This document shows, piece by piece, positions 49,583 to 63,080 of a stretch of 64,000 bases of DNA. Position numbers and translations under genes: made by a program. Below the pieces are notes generated by a model, which saw only the letters and a program-made list of their open reading frames with translations, was not told where the DNA came from and searched no databases. This DNA comes from Sisyra terminalis (lineage: Eukaryota > Arthropoda > Insecta > Neuroptera > Sisyridae). The stretch is taken from contig OY292277.1 in the NCBI GenBank assembly GCA_958496175.1, forward strand, positions 22,090,282-22,154,281. The letters are read 5' to 3'. Position 1 is the stretch's first letter. Every line of letters starts with the position of its first letter.

Positions 49583-50115
49583 TTGGTATCTTTATTATTA
49601 CCAATTTGGACCTATGGAGTTGAACTTTGGGGCACAGCATCCAACTCAAACGTGGGAATAATACAAAGATTTCAATTCAAAGTTCTGCGGACAATAATCG
49701 GTGCACTATGGTATATAAATAATATAAGAATCCACGACGACCTACAGGTCGAACATGTGAAGGATGTGATCACTTGGAGAGCGCGGGCCTATCAAACTAG
49801 GCTTAATGATCATCCAAACCACCTTGCCTTGAATCTCCTTGATAACAGTGCGGATATTAAGCGTCTCAAAAGAGTGTCGATTTTTGACCTGATTGACCGA
49901 TTTTAGTGATATTAGTTGTTAGTGTTATTATATTTAAGAATACTAATTATACTATAATTATATTTAGAATATTATTGCTGTTGTTTTAGTATAATTTTTA
50001 ATGTTAATTGTGTCATTGGACACAACTAACCCACGAGTGTTGTAAGTGTGACATATTGCGATTATTGCCAAGACGCAGATGGTGCAAAAACAAAATTTGT
50101 AAATAAAAAAAAATG
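49583..50115 (+). mobile_element. 5'-truncated Jockey-type LINE, 3' end
   Basis: An ORF (49583-49906, 107 codons) encodes the C-terminal tail typical of Jockey-clade reverse transcriptases: YGVELWGTASNSNVGIIQRF, KVLRTIIGALWYINN, NDHPNHLALNLLDNS and RLKR. A 3' UTR follows and ends in a poly-A-like tract near 50105-50115. The RT catalytic core is absent. The frame is intact over this segment, so the insertion is fairly recent. Confidence 0.85.
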
Positions 50116-53100
50116 GTTTTTATTTATCACTTGAAATTCATAAATTTACTGATAAATCCTTTCGTGTCCTTCTCGTTACTATTTCTGTATCTTTCATAAA
50201 TTTGATTGATAATTCCCAAACAATTCGCATCCATTTCTCCCGAGTCCACTTAAATCTATGGCCTAAGCAATTTTATTGAATAAATCTTATGTTATAAAAA
50301 ATAAAGCAACTACTAATACTTAAAAGTTATTCATCAAAGCAATGCCATTATAAACTGATTCCACTGTAAATTTTTGCTACAAATGATGTATATGTATTTT
50401 TCAAGTATCTACTTACCTTGTTATTATTTTGTACTAAAAATATTACTCTGAAAATTTTACTAATTTAAATTTTGGAATTCTTGCTTTCACGTAATTTTCA
50501 ACCTATAAATAGTTGGAAATAAATTAGGATTATAAAAATAATTTTTATACAGTAATTATAGATATTTTATTTTTATGTATAAGTAATTTATCCAATAAGA
50601 TATTAATATTAGAGACATATTTTAATTTTTTTAAATGATGTACAGTTGAAATAAAAACTTGTATTTATTTTTACCCAATTAAATTTTATCTTATAGTGTA
50701 TTTTTTTTTAAATTCATTTAAAACATCGCTAACTCATTGGCCTTGGCGATTAAATCAAGCCGAATAATATTTTCCCGTAATTTTTATAAAATCAAACAAA
50801 ATAGTTTTTAAAAGAACTAATGTGAAAATATAAAACAAAATAGTTGGAAAATTACAAATTATTTTTTTTTTTTTAAAAATTGAACACGTTGTATTTTGAT
50901 TATAATATATATATATTACATATATGTTATATTAAATATATTTATATAATTTAATAAATATGGCAGTACTTTTACATTTAAATTGCAAACAATTCAGTCC
51001 TGAACAAGTAAAGTATATAAATAAAAATTAAGTTAACAAGCATTTTTTTAACTTTTTTAATTTTGTTTTTTGGAAATTTATTTGGAGTAATTTTGTAGAA
51101 TTCGTTGAGTTCTTTTTTTCATTAGGAATTGTTGAGCAGTGACACTCATGTACTAGTAAATAAAAACGGAACTTGAGGGAATTTGTATGTTTTTCTTTTT
51201 CGTGTTAATATAATATTATTTGTTAATATTAGTAATGTTTAATGGAAGCAGGTACTTGTTTGATTAATTTTTTTTTATTCAAAATATATCAAAAATCAAG
51301 TTGAAAACAATTTGTTTCTTTGAGGTAAACTATAAATAAGATTTAGGAAAATATTCGCGTGTTTTTCTCTAGTTTAATCTGTATCTTATATTTTAATTCA
51401 TTTTATGTTGTGTATATAGTATAAAAATGAAAATTTATTATTGAGGAATTTTTACAATGTACTCATGTTTTCTTTCAAATTAAAACTTTTATGCGCTGAA
51501 ACGTTTAACAAGGTGCTTACCAAATTTGAAAAGGACTAGTTAATGATATTTTTGGATCAAAATACTTAGATCATTTTTTGGTAAAAAAAAAAAGTTAAGA
51601 TATATATAAGTAATTCGTGTTCAGGTGTCATGTCTACACTGCGTTGTACTCAAAGTTGTAATATCCACTCTTTGTGTAGCCTTCTTATGTTTTTTTTTTG
51701 CGATTTCATAAAAAGGCTAGTCTTTTCATGAAATGACTGCAATATATTTTTATCAGTACTGACGCGATATGCAATATCATTTCATTGCGTGCTCGTATTT
51801 TGATCGAAAATAGAAATTTATTCGAGGAAATATGACTAAATTGATAAAGGATATACTAATAAGGATATAGTTCGAAACAAGGAGAACATAAGGACAATTA
51901 GATCTGGTAGACAACTTGCTCAGTCAGAACTATAGTCAATGATATTGTATTTAATTATGTTCATATTTTTGCAACATTGTAAATTAAAACAAACAAAAAG
52001 AACATGAAAGAGAATAATTGGAAACCTAAAAGTAGAAATAGTTGCATCTCTTTTTTTTTTTTGATGAACAAGATCAGCTTTTGTTAGATGAATTTCAGTT
52101 TTGGTAAATTTATTTCGTCTTCGTGGAAGCAAATAGTAATTTTCAAAGGAGAAAGAGTTATATAGAAGTTCAAATCAGTGTTAAAAATGTGAATAAAGTT
52201 TGAGCTAGCATGTTGGCAAATCTTAAAGCTTTTGTTAGCCGAAACTTTGCCCACATTTTTAACATAGAATTGAACTTACATAGTTTCTCTTTTTTGGTAA
52301 TTTTTTGATAACGAAATTTCTAATTTTGCAAATTATATTTTTTTCCGTTCTATATTCTCTTGTCTTTCATCCTTTTCTAAAGTGATATTTTTTTGAAATT
52401 AAAGAAACAATGATTTCAAGAACATTATATTTTTGTAAGTTTGTATCAGTATCTATTATATAACTTTCACAACAATAACTTTTTGGAATATATTCTCAGA
52501 AAAATAGTTCATTCAAAAGTTTTTTTAGGTTTCATCTTACATCAATAATTTGTAACTTTTGTAGGTAATAGAGTGTAAAAAATTGTATTTTTTAAATTTA
52601 ACAAAAAAAAAAAAACAGTTGTTGAATGCAAAAATAGAAAGTGAGGGTTGAACTGTATTTACATGGAGTGTGTTATTGTTAACTTTTTTTTTGGGGCAAA
52701 TGCAAATGTAAAAATATCGAAAATTTTTATTTAACCAAATGCAGAAAATTATGTTTTTTAATAAAAATTGAGGTATTATGTGAAGAACTTTAGCACGCCA
52801 TTTCGTAGCTCAATATAACTATTTTCTTTTAAAATGCGTATTTTTGGTTGACATTTACTATAGTAATTTAGTAAGTGATTTTCTATTTTCTTAAAAAAAT
52901 GTTCGGAAAAATATTTTTTTCTTTAAACTCTGACTGTAACATTATTTTTTATGGTACTTATTTTATTTTTCTAAAAATAGAACGTACGATTTCTTATTTT
53001 GTTTCTCTTAAACATTTTTAGAAAATGCTAGCTTTATATATTTAAATTTTCTACCTGTATTCAAGACGTATACATTCTTTTTTTTTTTTAATCATTTTAA

Positions 53101-56100
53101 CAAAATATAATATTAGTTTGGATTAAAACTGCCAAATTTTTAATTCTTACAATCTTTGTTCAGTGTTAGGTTCAATAAAGACAAAACAAAACGAAGACAT
53201 AACAGAATTTATAAAATTAGGATAGTTCGTTTTTAATTTTATTAGATTTTTTTTAAAATACATTTATATTACGAACTATACATAGGTATTGTTTTGTTTT
53301 GTCATGTTCTGTACTGTCCGATCACGCCAGTAAAGAATATAGATTTCTAAAGATGCGAAGCTACTTTTTTATAAACTTCTACTTCAGATATATAAATAAT
53401 TTACTTGCCGAAAAATCCTTTCAAATAAACAAAGTACTATATTAAGTGAAACCAAAGGAAAACCTTTTTAAATTTCATAATTTTTGTTTTATATTTTCAG
53501 ACAATCAATAGAAATAAATCTTTATAAATGTGTTCAAAACAAAATCGTTTTGGTTTAATTCAAACAATACTTTTTTGAGATATCGTTTTGATATTATTTT
53601 AAATTTTGCGGACCAATTTTTGAGTTAGCTGATGTCTTAAAAATATATTCAAAAGGATAGGCAACCAACGTAACGCATATGGTACAACGATAGTATTTTA
53701 GCATATCGTTATCGTTTGTGTAGTACATCGCTGAAAAATAATTTGTAAGTAGAAGTTATCGTTAAAATTTGTTGAAAATCTCAATGAAACAATTTTAGAT
53801 TTTTTTCTGTGCTTTTCTATGCTTTTTTTATTAAAATTAATTTTAAAAAATATAGCATTTTTCTTCTTTACTGGTTGTATTTAGGTTGAAAAATAAATAT
53901 AGTTAGTTATCAAATTAGGTTAAAAATCAATTTAATTTTTAAAAAATTTAAATTGATTCTTTGACAATCAGGTTTATACAATTCAACTACATAACATTTC
54001 ACTTTGTTCTAAAACCATAATAATTTCAATCTAAAAATGTTGCTTAAAGCTTCTGCAATCTCACTTCAGTATAAAACGTTTAGTATAGTTTCACATTAAT
54101 TTTTTTTTCAGACAATAGTATTTTTAGTCGTAAGAATTGATATTAAAAATTAATTAGAATATATAATCAACACAGTTTATGTAGGAATCAGAAAGTTGAA
54201 TTTATATTTAAGTGAATTTTAATGCAAACAAATAAATTGACGTGCTACAATTAAGGAAACCGTAAATTAAACTTATGATCTTTCATCTAAATAATTTTTA
54301 CATTTTTACGCTTACATATATTTTTTTTATAAAAATCTTTAACGCCTTGAAGGCTACTTGTATATATATTGTATAATTATAGAAAATGTAAGAATAATAC
54401 AGTTTTTACTCAGTTTATATAACAATTTGGAAAAAATCCACTTATTTACAGTTATATGTAGAATGGTAATAACATCTAACAAATCATCAAATACCTAAAA
54501 AATATTTTTTTTTTTATTTTGCGAAAGTCCTGCCTTCATTAATTAATCAGAGATATGCATTCAATTGATTACCAGAATTAAATTTAATCTAATTCTTAAT
54601 ATAAATTTTCTCATCAATGTTTTTATTTTCTACTTCCATTATTATAATAAACTTCGAGTCAAAAATGTTCTACTTGTACTATTTGAAGTACTTAAGTTTA
54701 ATTTTTTTCTCTCTCATTATTTAACATAACAATAAAAACGTTTCATTGTGTAAAATTACAATAGAAAAGGAAATGTTCAAATTTGATCAATTTTTTGCAT
54801 ACTGAAATTAAATAAAACTTATATTTTTTTAAAATTAAACATAATTATGTAACATATATGGAATATGATAGGAACGTTGAAGACTAATTTTGCTAAGGAT
54901 AATTCCCAATATAATTTGTGCTACAAATTCAACAAGAAAAGTTAAGTTTAAAAATTTCAAAGAAAAACAAATAAATTGTTGAAAATTATCTATACTGAGC
55001 AGCAACCAGTGGCAAATGTTTGATTTATGTGATCCATACGGTCTCTTTCATTGTCTTCAATACTTCTTAGTGATGTTAACTTTCAATGTGAATTGATTTA
55101 CTGTATTGCATGTGTGGAAAGAGAGGGATATTTGACGAACGTGTGCTTGGTACATAAACCGTTAGATTAAAGTATCTTGGTAAATCTTTTCAAGTATCTC
55201 TCTTTTTCTACAACACAATAAACAGTTTTTTTTACATTCGATAAGAACATTGGCAAGTTGCTTTTCCTACTTATTTTTGATTAATAAATATTCAATAAAA
55301 TTAAAGAGGGTCTTGCTATAGTAAAAATTGCATTCAAGAATCTTATGTTTGGAAAACTAAATCTTGTACTAGGAAAACAGATGCTGAAGTACTATGTGTG
55401 ATGTTACCATAGTACAGATGGAAAACATGGACTCTCAAGAAAGAAGAAAGGGATTATCTGGAAAGCTTTGATATTTAATTCTGATGAAGAATGGAGAAAA
55501 TGAAATGGACGGATCGAGTTTCAAACGTTAAAGTATTAAAATTAATTAAGGGTAGCCAATGACTAAATAACGAAAATCGATGTGATGTTAAGAATATAAG
55601 TTCGTATTGAATTTTGTTTAAGAAATTGGTGGGACCCAAAAAAAAACAATTAAAGTTCAAGATCTATGAACAGATGAGTTGACTTTCTCGATCAGGAAAC
55701 TTTGCCAAGGATAAGCAACACTCAGTAATCAAACAATTTATCACACCGTAATTAAACAAGTTACTACAGAACAGTAAAAAACAAAGAAACCAACATAACT
55801 AAGAACATTTTCGATGGGGAAATAGAAAGTGTGTATACGTTTGCATTAATACAAAAAATGCAACCATATTGCATCAACCACGTAAGGGTACTATAAACCT
55901 AAGAGTCAAAAGTATTTGCTCACAATTTCGATTTACGAAAAATGTCTTAAAAATTCCAATTGGTTATGATTTTTTTTTCAAAATTGAGCAATTGTTAGAA
56001 ACACATTTAGTCTTCTAACCAAATCAACAATGACTAGAATTAAAAATACTACAAATTTTTGAATTTTCCATTTTTAAAATTAGTTCTTCTACATCGCTAT

Positions 56101-56700
56101 CTGCAATCTCAGCAAATTCGTTAAAATTTCTCAATATAAAATGGGCAATTAAAATAAATGTTGATTCAGATGTTATTTTTCATTTCTAGACTGTACCTCA
56201 ATCGTTTTTTTTTCATGATATATTATTCTAAAAATCTTTTCCTCCTTATAGCCAAAACGAAACGACTAATTAAAAATAAATAAATATAAACTTTGTTGAA
56301 CAAATAAAATTTAAACTAATTTCAATTTGTTTTAAATAGGAACATGCAACTCTAGGTTTTTTATCGTATTAATAATAGGTTTAATCCATAAAACTAGTTT
56401 TCAATGATTTACTGTCTAAGTAAATAAAATTAAAGGGCTAATAGGAGTGACACAGTTCGAGAAATAACTATACAATTGATTTGAAGTTCATTCAGGAAAA
56501 AATAGTTTCTTTTTTAACTTCCTTTTACTAAAGAATATTACTTAGACGGAAAATCATCAATTAATAAGCTTAAAATAATATGTACAGAAATGATTTTTTA
56601 AAAAGGAATTCAGTAAACTAAAATTTTAAGTAATATTACAGTTATGATATATAAATTATGAAATAAATTTTTCTTAAAGTTATTTTCATCATGCATCGCA
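50116..56700. other. Gene-free, T-rich (plus strand) region, possibly long chico 3' UTR
   Basis: 6.6 kb without any coding exon, SINE or MITE that I recognise. The plus strand is rich in T runs up to about 56 kb. TTTATT, the minus-strand polyadenylation signal, is frequent, so the chico message could end anywhere here. Repeat depletion relative to the neighbouring 45-50 kb region would fit a transcribed, constrained UTR, but this is inference. Confidence 0.4.
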
Positions 56701-59381
56701 TCAATGTTTAACTTTTGTATTCTGTGAGGATGACGATGATGCAAGTGCTGCTGGTGGACTTGAGACTTGCTTCAAGCCATCAGTAGCGACAAAGTCTATC
56801 GAGGTATATGGGATTTTCGGTTCATTTTGTGAAGGTACTACATTGTTGGTTAATTTATCGGTATTGCCCGCTTGATTTTTGGAGTCCCGAGGGCTTTTGT
56901 TGCCGCCGTTCTTTTCCGTTTCGTGTTCCACTGTTATATAAAGTAGTTCACGTTCAGAGCTTACAGACGGTGGTCTGGAACCAACTAGAGTTGAACTCGA
57001 AGAGTTTAAGTCACTGGAAGAAGAACTAGGTCGTGATTGACTTAAACTACCTTCACTTGACACTGAAGATGGCCGAGGGGTGAGTTTTTCACTATTAACA
57101 GATGCTGGTCGCTTCGAACTTAGCAGTTTTTCGCTGTTCGCTGAGTTTGGACGTGACGCCGGATCACTACACACAGTAGTACTAGACGAACTATCATTGT
57201 TACTACTATCACTACAATTTTCTACCGATTTCTTTGTGGTCACGACAGTTTCACAACTTTTACCAAAAAATTCACTACGTTTATCGTTCGTAGAGGATAG
57301 TTGTCGGGTGAAGAGGTTGTCAATAGTTTTTGGCGACACAGATGAGCTACTATTGCTTGTCTTTTCTGTCGTATCAGTATCCAATTTTGGTAAATTGGCT
57401 GTGATTGGCTTAAAACTTGACTGAGGCAGATTAGTCATATTGGCACCAGGTTTGACAATCTGGACTTGATGCGAATGGTTCTGCGCTTTGGCATATGGGT
57501 TGATTAAAGGTTGAGTAATAACTTCTCTTTTTGTTGAAGACAACGCGGGAGCAGAGGTCTTCCGAACAGGCGTCGGACGTACACCAGATCCACCTGGTTT
57601 CATAATAGCATATTCACCATATTCGAAACCATTCACCGATTCTGGCGAGCCAGGAGATAGTGTTTGATGGAAATTGGCTGTTGGGTTGTAGTTCACATAC
57701 TCAGACATATCTTTCATCGGCGTGGACGATAATGGCTTACAAAAATGATCTTCACAACCCAACTGAAGTCGTTGAAAACTTCCCGTCGAAGGAGTCTTAT
57801 GAAATGGCATCGAAATATTGTCACAGCTGGTACTATCAGAAGTGAGAAGTTTCACCGTACCACTAGTGGCGTCCACTTGACACTTTCGTGAACTATCTGG
57901 AGTTTGAAATCCAGACATGTTAAACGGAAATACGTTGCCAACAGGAGTAGGAGGTGTTTCAGGCGTTTTCCTTGTCCGTTGATTAAGAGGTAGATTTGAT
58001 ACACTAGGACTGGAGAGTGGACTGGACTTTTTACCAGTTTGTAGAGGTAGAAAAGTAGGAGCACCAATTTTTGGCGGTGAACTTGTGCTATTCGGCTGAA
58101 TGGCAATTGGTTTTGAACGAGTTTTGTCTTGTCGGTGTTCCTTCTTTTTACCATAACCATTCGTTTTGCTACCACTCATATTTAAATAGTCGTCTGACGT
58201 GTTTGAACTTTGTGATAGCGATAATGGTTTACGTTGGGGTTTACAAGTCATTTCCATGTAACCTTCAGGTACCGGTTTTCGATACTCAGAACCTCGCCAT
58301 TGATTCATCAAAGAATCGTCTTTTGGGGACGCTCCTTTGGAGCTTTTTGGTGAACTACCCAATTTGTAATTTCCAGACATTTCCATATAGGAGTTGTAGT
58401 TGTTCGAAAGATGTTTATTGGGCGAAGCTCCTAAGCTTCCACTCATATCCACATAAGGTCCAGAATCTTTAGTTACACCTGGCTTCATTTCAACGTACCC
58501 GGAATTATGGTTACTTGTTTGACTGCCTGGTCGCATTTCTACGTACCCACTAGTGGGAGTTCGAGACGTATTTGCATTTGTTCTGAAGTCTAACTCCATT
58601 AAATGACTCATTGGTGATCCAACGACTAAAGGAGCAGGCGCACTTGAAGCTTTTAAATTTCTTCCAGTTTTAGTATGCGAACCAACTGAAAAAGCTCGCG
58701 CTCGAGTAGCTTCTTGTATCTTTGTTTTTTCTACTCGTTGCGGTTTGGAGCCCACACTATAGGTTCTTAAAGGTCGGGTTAGTTCATCTGGTTCAAGTGG
58801 GATATAAGATGTAACTTTATCAAGATGATATTCATAAAAACGATAATCTGTTGATGGTGTGCCAGATGTTACGGAACAACTACTAGCTGCGGGAGATAAT
58901 CCCATATCTACGTAGCCAGTATCTCCAGGACACATAGGAACATAACCCGAGTTAACATCCAATGGTGAACTTCCACAACTAGCACCCGACGGTGACTCAG
59001 AGTGAATTCCGGAACTTATGTTTGGCGAATTTTTCGAATAGCCCTCTGTTTTACCGAAATATGAGGTTCCATCGCAATCGTCATTTTCCTCAACAATGAT
59101 GTGTTCGTCGGGTGTTAGAGAATGATTAAAACGGCCCATAATTGGGCCATCATTTTGCGGTTCAGATACCCAGTCAGTTTCATCCATACTCAGTGAAGAT
59201 CCTGCCGAATCTGTGGAACAATTTGAAGGAGGACTTGCCGGACTGTCATGAGTGTACATTGAACGTGGACGTAAATGATGAGCAATTGATCGCGGCATTT
59301 GGCCCTCGCTAGTAGTACGAGCTCGGGAAGGAAGACTATCGCATCGCTCCCGACCAGACTTAATGGATCCCGCGGCCGAAC
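56701..59381 (-). CDS. chico: Insulin receptor substrate (chico/IRS), C-terminal exon, partial
   Basis: One exon of 892 codons plus 2 nt, entered at an acceptor (TTTTTTCTAG) at 59382-59383. IRS proteins dock PI3-kinase and Grb2 onto the activated insulin receptor. The exon begins with the segment that follows the PTB domain (RCDSLPSRARTTSEG) and carries nine YxxM PI3K-binding motifs: YVPM, two YVDM, two YVEM, two YMEM, YLNM and YAIM. It also has SEYVNY (a pYxN Grb2-type site) and, near the end, IPYTSIDF, resembling the SHP2 site of vertebrate IRS1. Ser/Pro-rich stretches fill the rest. PH and PTB exons are not in the window; the upstream intron is at least 4.6 kb. The first in-frame Met is 27 codons downstream of the exon start and is not the true start. 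Confidence 0.95.
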
Positions 59382-59665
59382 CTAGAAAAAATAAAATAAA
59401 ATAAAAATTTGTCCTTACGTAAAAGGTTGGTAAAGATTTTTAAGGACTCTTAAATTGGGAATAAAAATGTCTTGAAACTTGCGAGTTTCAAACTTAGACA
59501 TATTGGCCTGCTGTGCCCAGAGGAGACTTTACCGACTTTATTTTTTATTGAAATTTTATGTATCTTGGAAGTTTTATTATTGATTTTATCAACTGTACCG
59601 TATCTGTAAAAATGAATCATGACAAGGATTATTCTTAACAAATTTAAAGCGATTGTTTACGAATG

Positions 59666-59705
59666 CTTGAGGAAGGTTCAATAAAGGGGCCGAAACGTCG
59701 CGCGT
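59666..59705 (+). ncRNA. Hammerhead-core-like motif, copy C
   Basis: TTGAGGAAGGTTCAATAAAG is followed by GGGCCGAAACGTCGCGCG. The layout is as in copy A, but the first box is TTGAGGA instead of CTGANGA, and the stem is weaker, so it is probably inactive. Confidence 0.35.
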
Positions 59706-61876
59706 AAAAATTAAGTTTTAACTGCCTATTTTTGATCCTAGTCCTCTAAGAATTGTATTAATAATTTATAATCTATTTCTGAAATTATAAAATTGATGGA
59801 CAAGAAACTAATAAATATGAATCTATTTTTCCTCAATATTTATAAATAAGTTTATTTTTGATATTTATGGTCGCAATGACTTATAATATTGAAAGTCTGG
59901 TTATTTTAAGTGACTATGTAACTAATATTTTCCGAGTAAAAATAGAAATTTTTGTTAATTAATGTTGATGATTGAATCAATTGATTATTAAGTATGATTT
60001 TTTTTTCGTTAGAAAAGGTAAAAATAAACTTTTAAACGCTTCAAAATGTTTAACTAATTAAAACCAGAAACTACTACTACGTAATTTTTCTTTTAATGAA
60101 TGGTCTGCGTGATGATCGTCTCGTAGTCAATATTATATTTTTATCCATCTAAGAAATAATAAAAATATTTCTTCAGACGTAACGACCAATCGACCATCAA
60201 TGTCTTGTCAATTTCGTGATATATTCACTCTAACGTTATTCACACTTTACGTAAGTTCATATTTGTAAACATTCTGCGGTCCGAAGTTGTTAAATTGGGT
60301 TTAATTTCATGGCTAACTAGTTTTTCCCCGATTTTTTATTTGGCGGCTAATTTTATGTTTTAGGCTCTATTTTTTTTTCTTCGTTTTTAGTTCCCCCATG
60401 AAATGATTAGGATACGATTAATTGAATAGTTTTGGCGCTTATTGTAGTCACAAGAATATGTAATTAAGTAGATTTTTTATCGGCAAAATGACAAATTCCA
60501 GCAAGTTAAAATGCCAGTTAATTTTTCAGTTTTTCAAACCATAACAAAAACCAAACATAAAAGATCGCATAAGTATTGGTCAGCCACTTTCATCCTTGAG
60601 CGGACAAAATTTAAAAAAAAAATAATAAAAAACTAAATATTGTATAATAAAAACGTCTCATTTGAAATTTTATATTAACAATTCTAATAAAATAAATAAA
60701 TATACGTTAATTTAATTTTTTTTAAATAAAAATCTATCTTTCGTTGAAGGCTAGTTTATTCGATTTGTATCGTCTACGGTTCAAAAAAAAGTAGTTAAAA
60801 TAAAATAATTAATAAACTCCCACAATGTTTATTTTATGGCTCATTAAACCATAGGTACTATCTCCACTCTTTTCATTTTAACGGTACATAAAAAATACGA
60901 AGAAATTGGAATTCGATTCATTAAATATTGAAACCATAATTGCTGCACCAATTTCTATTAAAACCATAAATATTTCGTTACCCGTTTAATAGTTACCTCT
61001 TTTAGCTGGACATTTAGATTGCTTAATTTCCTAAACAAAAATACAATTTTCCCAATGTGTTTATTTGAAATAAATTACTATAATTACACAACAAATTCAA
61101 TTCGTATAAAACGAAATAAATAGTAAGTTAGACAAATATTTGTAAGGAAAATAATATTATCAAATTCATAGAAATTTCTCTTTTTTTTTTCTTTTGGATA
61201 TTTCTGGCGCCTCAATTATAAATAAAAGCCCTCGTATGACATCTTATCATTACCGTTTTACAAACACATGCTTACACAAAACAAATACTTGACTTTGACT
61301 TTAATTGCAAACGACGTAGGACTTTTTCCTATCTTTAATTACTATAATAAATAATATCTACATATAAGCCACACGTTTCATTGTAGGGTCTCATTGAAAA
61401 TATTTTATCAACATCATATCAAAGAAGGGGCAAAAATTGAAAAAAAAATTATTGCAAAATAAGTAAATGAATTATAAATCAACGACAATCAATTAAGTTA
61501 CGCTTTTCTAAGTATCACATATAAATTACGATCTATGAAAAATATGAATGTTTCCCGGTAATTTACCGTAAATGCAGAGATGAATTATCCGTAAGGCAAA
61601 GTAGGCACGTGGCTAGGGGTATGAGGTTACAAAAGGGCGCAACACGGGAGTTTGGAAAAAATATTACCTCTGTACTTAATATTTTGTTAACAAGTATACA
61701 TTACATACAAGAACGTTCACAATAGCAAAGTGCATTTAATTTTATAGAGATGTAAACTCAAAGAGTTCCAAGTTACATTTGTTACACGAGCTAAATTTTA
61801 GGTCTTTCACGACTATAGAGTTCCTAATAAATGATTAAACCAATAAATAAGATATGAAACAATGAAAAATACATAA

Positions 61877-62012
61877 CTGATAGGCGTTGGGTTCAAATTT
61901 CGCATTAAGCAAATTTTCGATATTTCTCGATTTACGGATTTCTATTACCCCTAGAATCGCTAAAGACCTTAGTACAAGTAGTTGCAAAGCGATAGTAAAT
62001 AACAATAAAAAA
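61877..62012 (+). repeat. tRNA-derived SINE, copy 5 (head truncated)
   Basis: It starts near GCGTTGGGTTCAAATTTCGC (B-box region) and continues with GATTTACGGATTTCTATTAC and GTAGTTGCAAAGCGATAGTA. The A-box part is missing. Confidence 0.75.
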
Positions 62013-62111
62013 CACATTCATGCTAATATATTAGTGTCTTCCACGACTATAAGGTTTCAAATAAATAGGTAAACCAAGAAATCAGGTCTAAAACAATAAA
62101 GTACACAAAAG

Positions 62112-62285
62112 CTACTGGTGACCGAGTGGTCAAGGTGACCACTCTAAAACTGGTAAGTGTTGCGTTCAAATCTCGTATCGAACAAACTTTCGATATTTCT
62201 AGATTTACGGATTTTTATTAACTCTAGAGTCACTAAAGGTCTTAATACAAGTAGTTGCAATGCGACGGTAAATAAAAAAATACAC
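62112..62285 (+). repeat. tRNA-derived SINE, copy 6 (full length)
   Basis: CTACTGGTGACCGAGTGGTC forms the A-box region and GCGTTCAAATC the B-box. The body GATTTACGGATTTTTATTAA and the tail GTAGTTGCAATGCGACGGTA are followed by an A-rich end. It is very close to copy 5 over the shared part. Confidence 0.82.
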
Positions 62286-62997
62286 GCATCCCAATATACA
62301 ATAGCAGAAGAACACATGGACACACGCTTGTAAATACACATATAGCCCATAAATTTAATTCCATCCTGTACTATATATTTAGCCGATGTATAAGTATAAT
62401 AAATATTGGGGCAGTCGAAATTGTAAGCTTTTCGGTCTAGTTTGTTTTTCTCAGTCGCCATTTTCTAACTCCAGAAAACTTTTTACGGTAACTATTTTTA
62501 CAAAAGCTACATACAAGTTAAATTTAAATTTTTTTTTTTTTATTTCAGTGGATCTGAAAACGGGCATTTCATTTGAAAATTTTAAGTTAAATTTGTCATT
62601 CGATCGTCAACTTGTATTATTCAAATATATATTTTATAAAGAACTTACGGATCAACACATACGATCATTCCATTCCACGCAATCCAATTAAATTGCCTCG
62701 GTTCATAAACGGTTCGAGGATGTGCTTCTAATGTCACGAACGTTATGTTCAAATGTTGAAAATAAGAAATTTGCTATAATCAATGTTCGCAAATTTTGTT
62801 CGTGACATGTTTGTATGCATTCTTATAAATTCTTATCGGGGAGATATATATTGGTTTCAGAAACATCTTCACAGTCTTTTTATTTAAAATTGGGAGATTT
62901 TTTTTATTTTAAAAATTCAGAACTTCTGATCATTATTTCACAAAAATAAATAGTATATAGATATATAGATTAAGAAAAAAACATACAGAGAAATATT

Positions 62998-63080
62998 GTA
63001 AATTTGCTCGATACGAGAATCGATTCCTGCACCTATCAGTTTTGGAGCGGCCACCTTGACCACTCGGTCACCAATAAGCG
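62998..63080 (-). repeat. tRNA-derived SINE, copy 7 (head only)
   Basis: On the minus strand, TTGGTGACCGAGTGGTCAAG and GTGGCCGCTCCAAAACTGAT lead to a B-box-like GGAATCGATTCTCG and GAGCAAATTT. The body is absent. Confidence 0.75.

Noticed and set aside
57852..58175. Overlapping open frames on both strands inside chico, including 133 codons at 58071-58472
   Set aside because: They are shadows of the long IRS coding frame.
62386..62691. 101-codon plus-strand open frame, with a possible acceptor at about 62549
   Set aside because: The reading frame is low complexity, Phe/Leu/Lys-rich, and has no link to chico, which is on the other strand.
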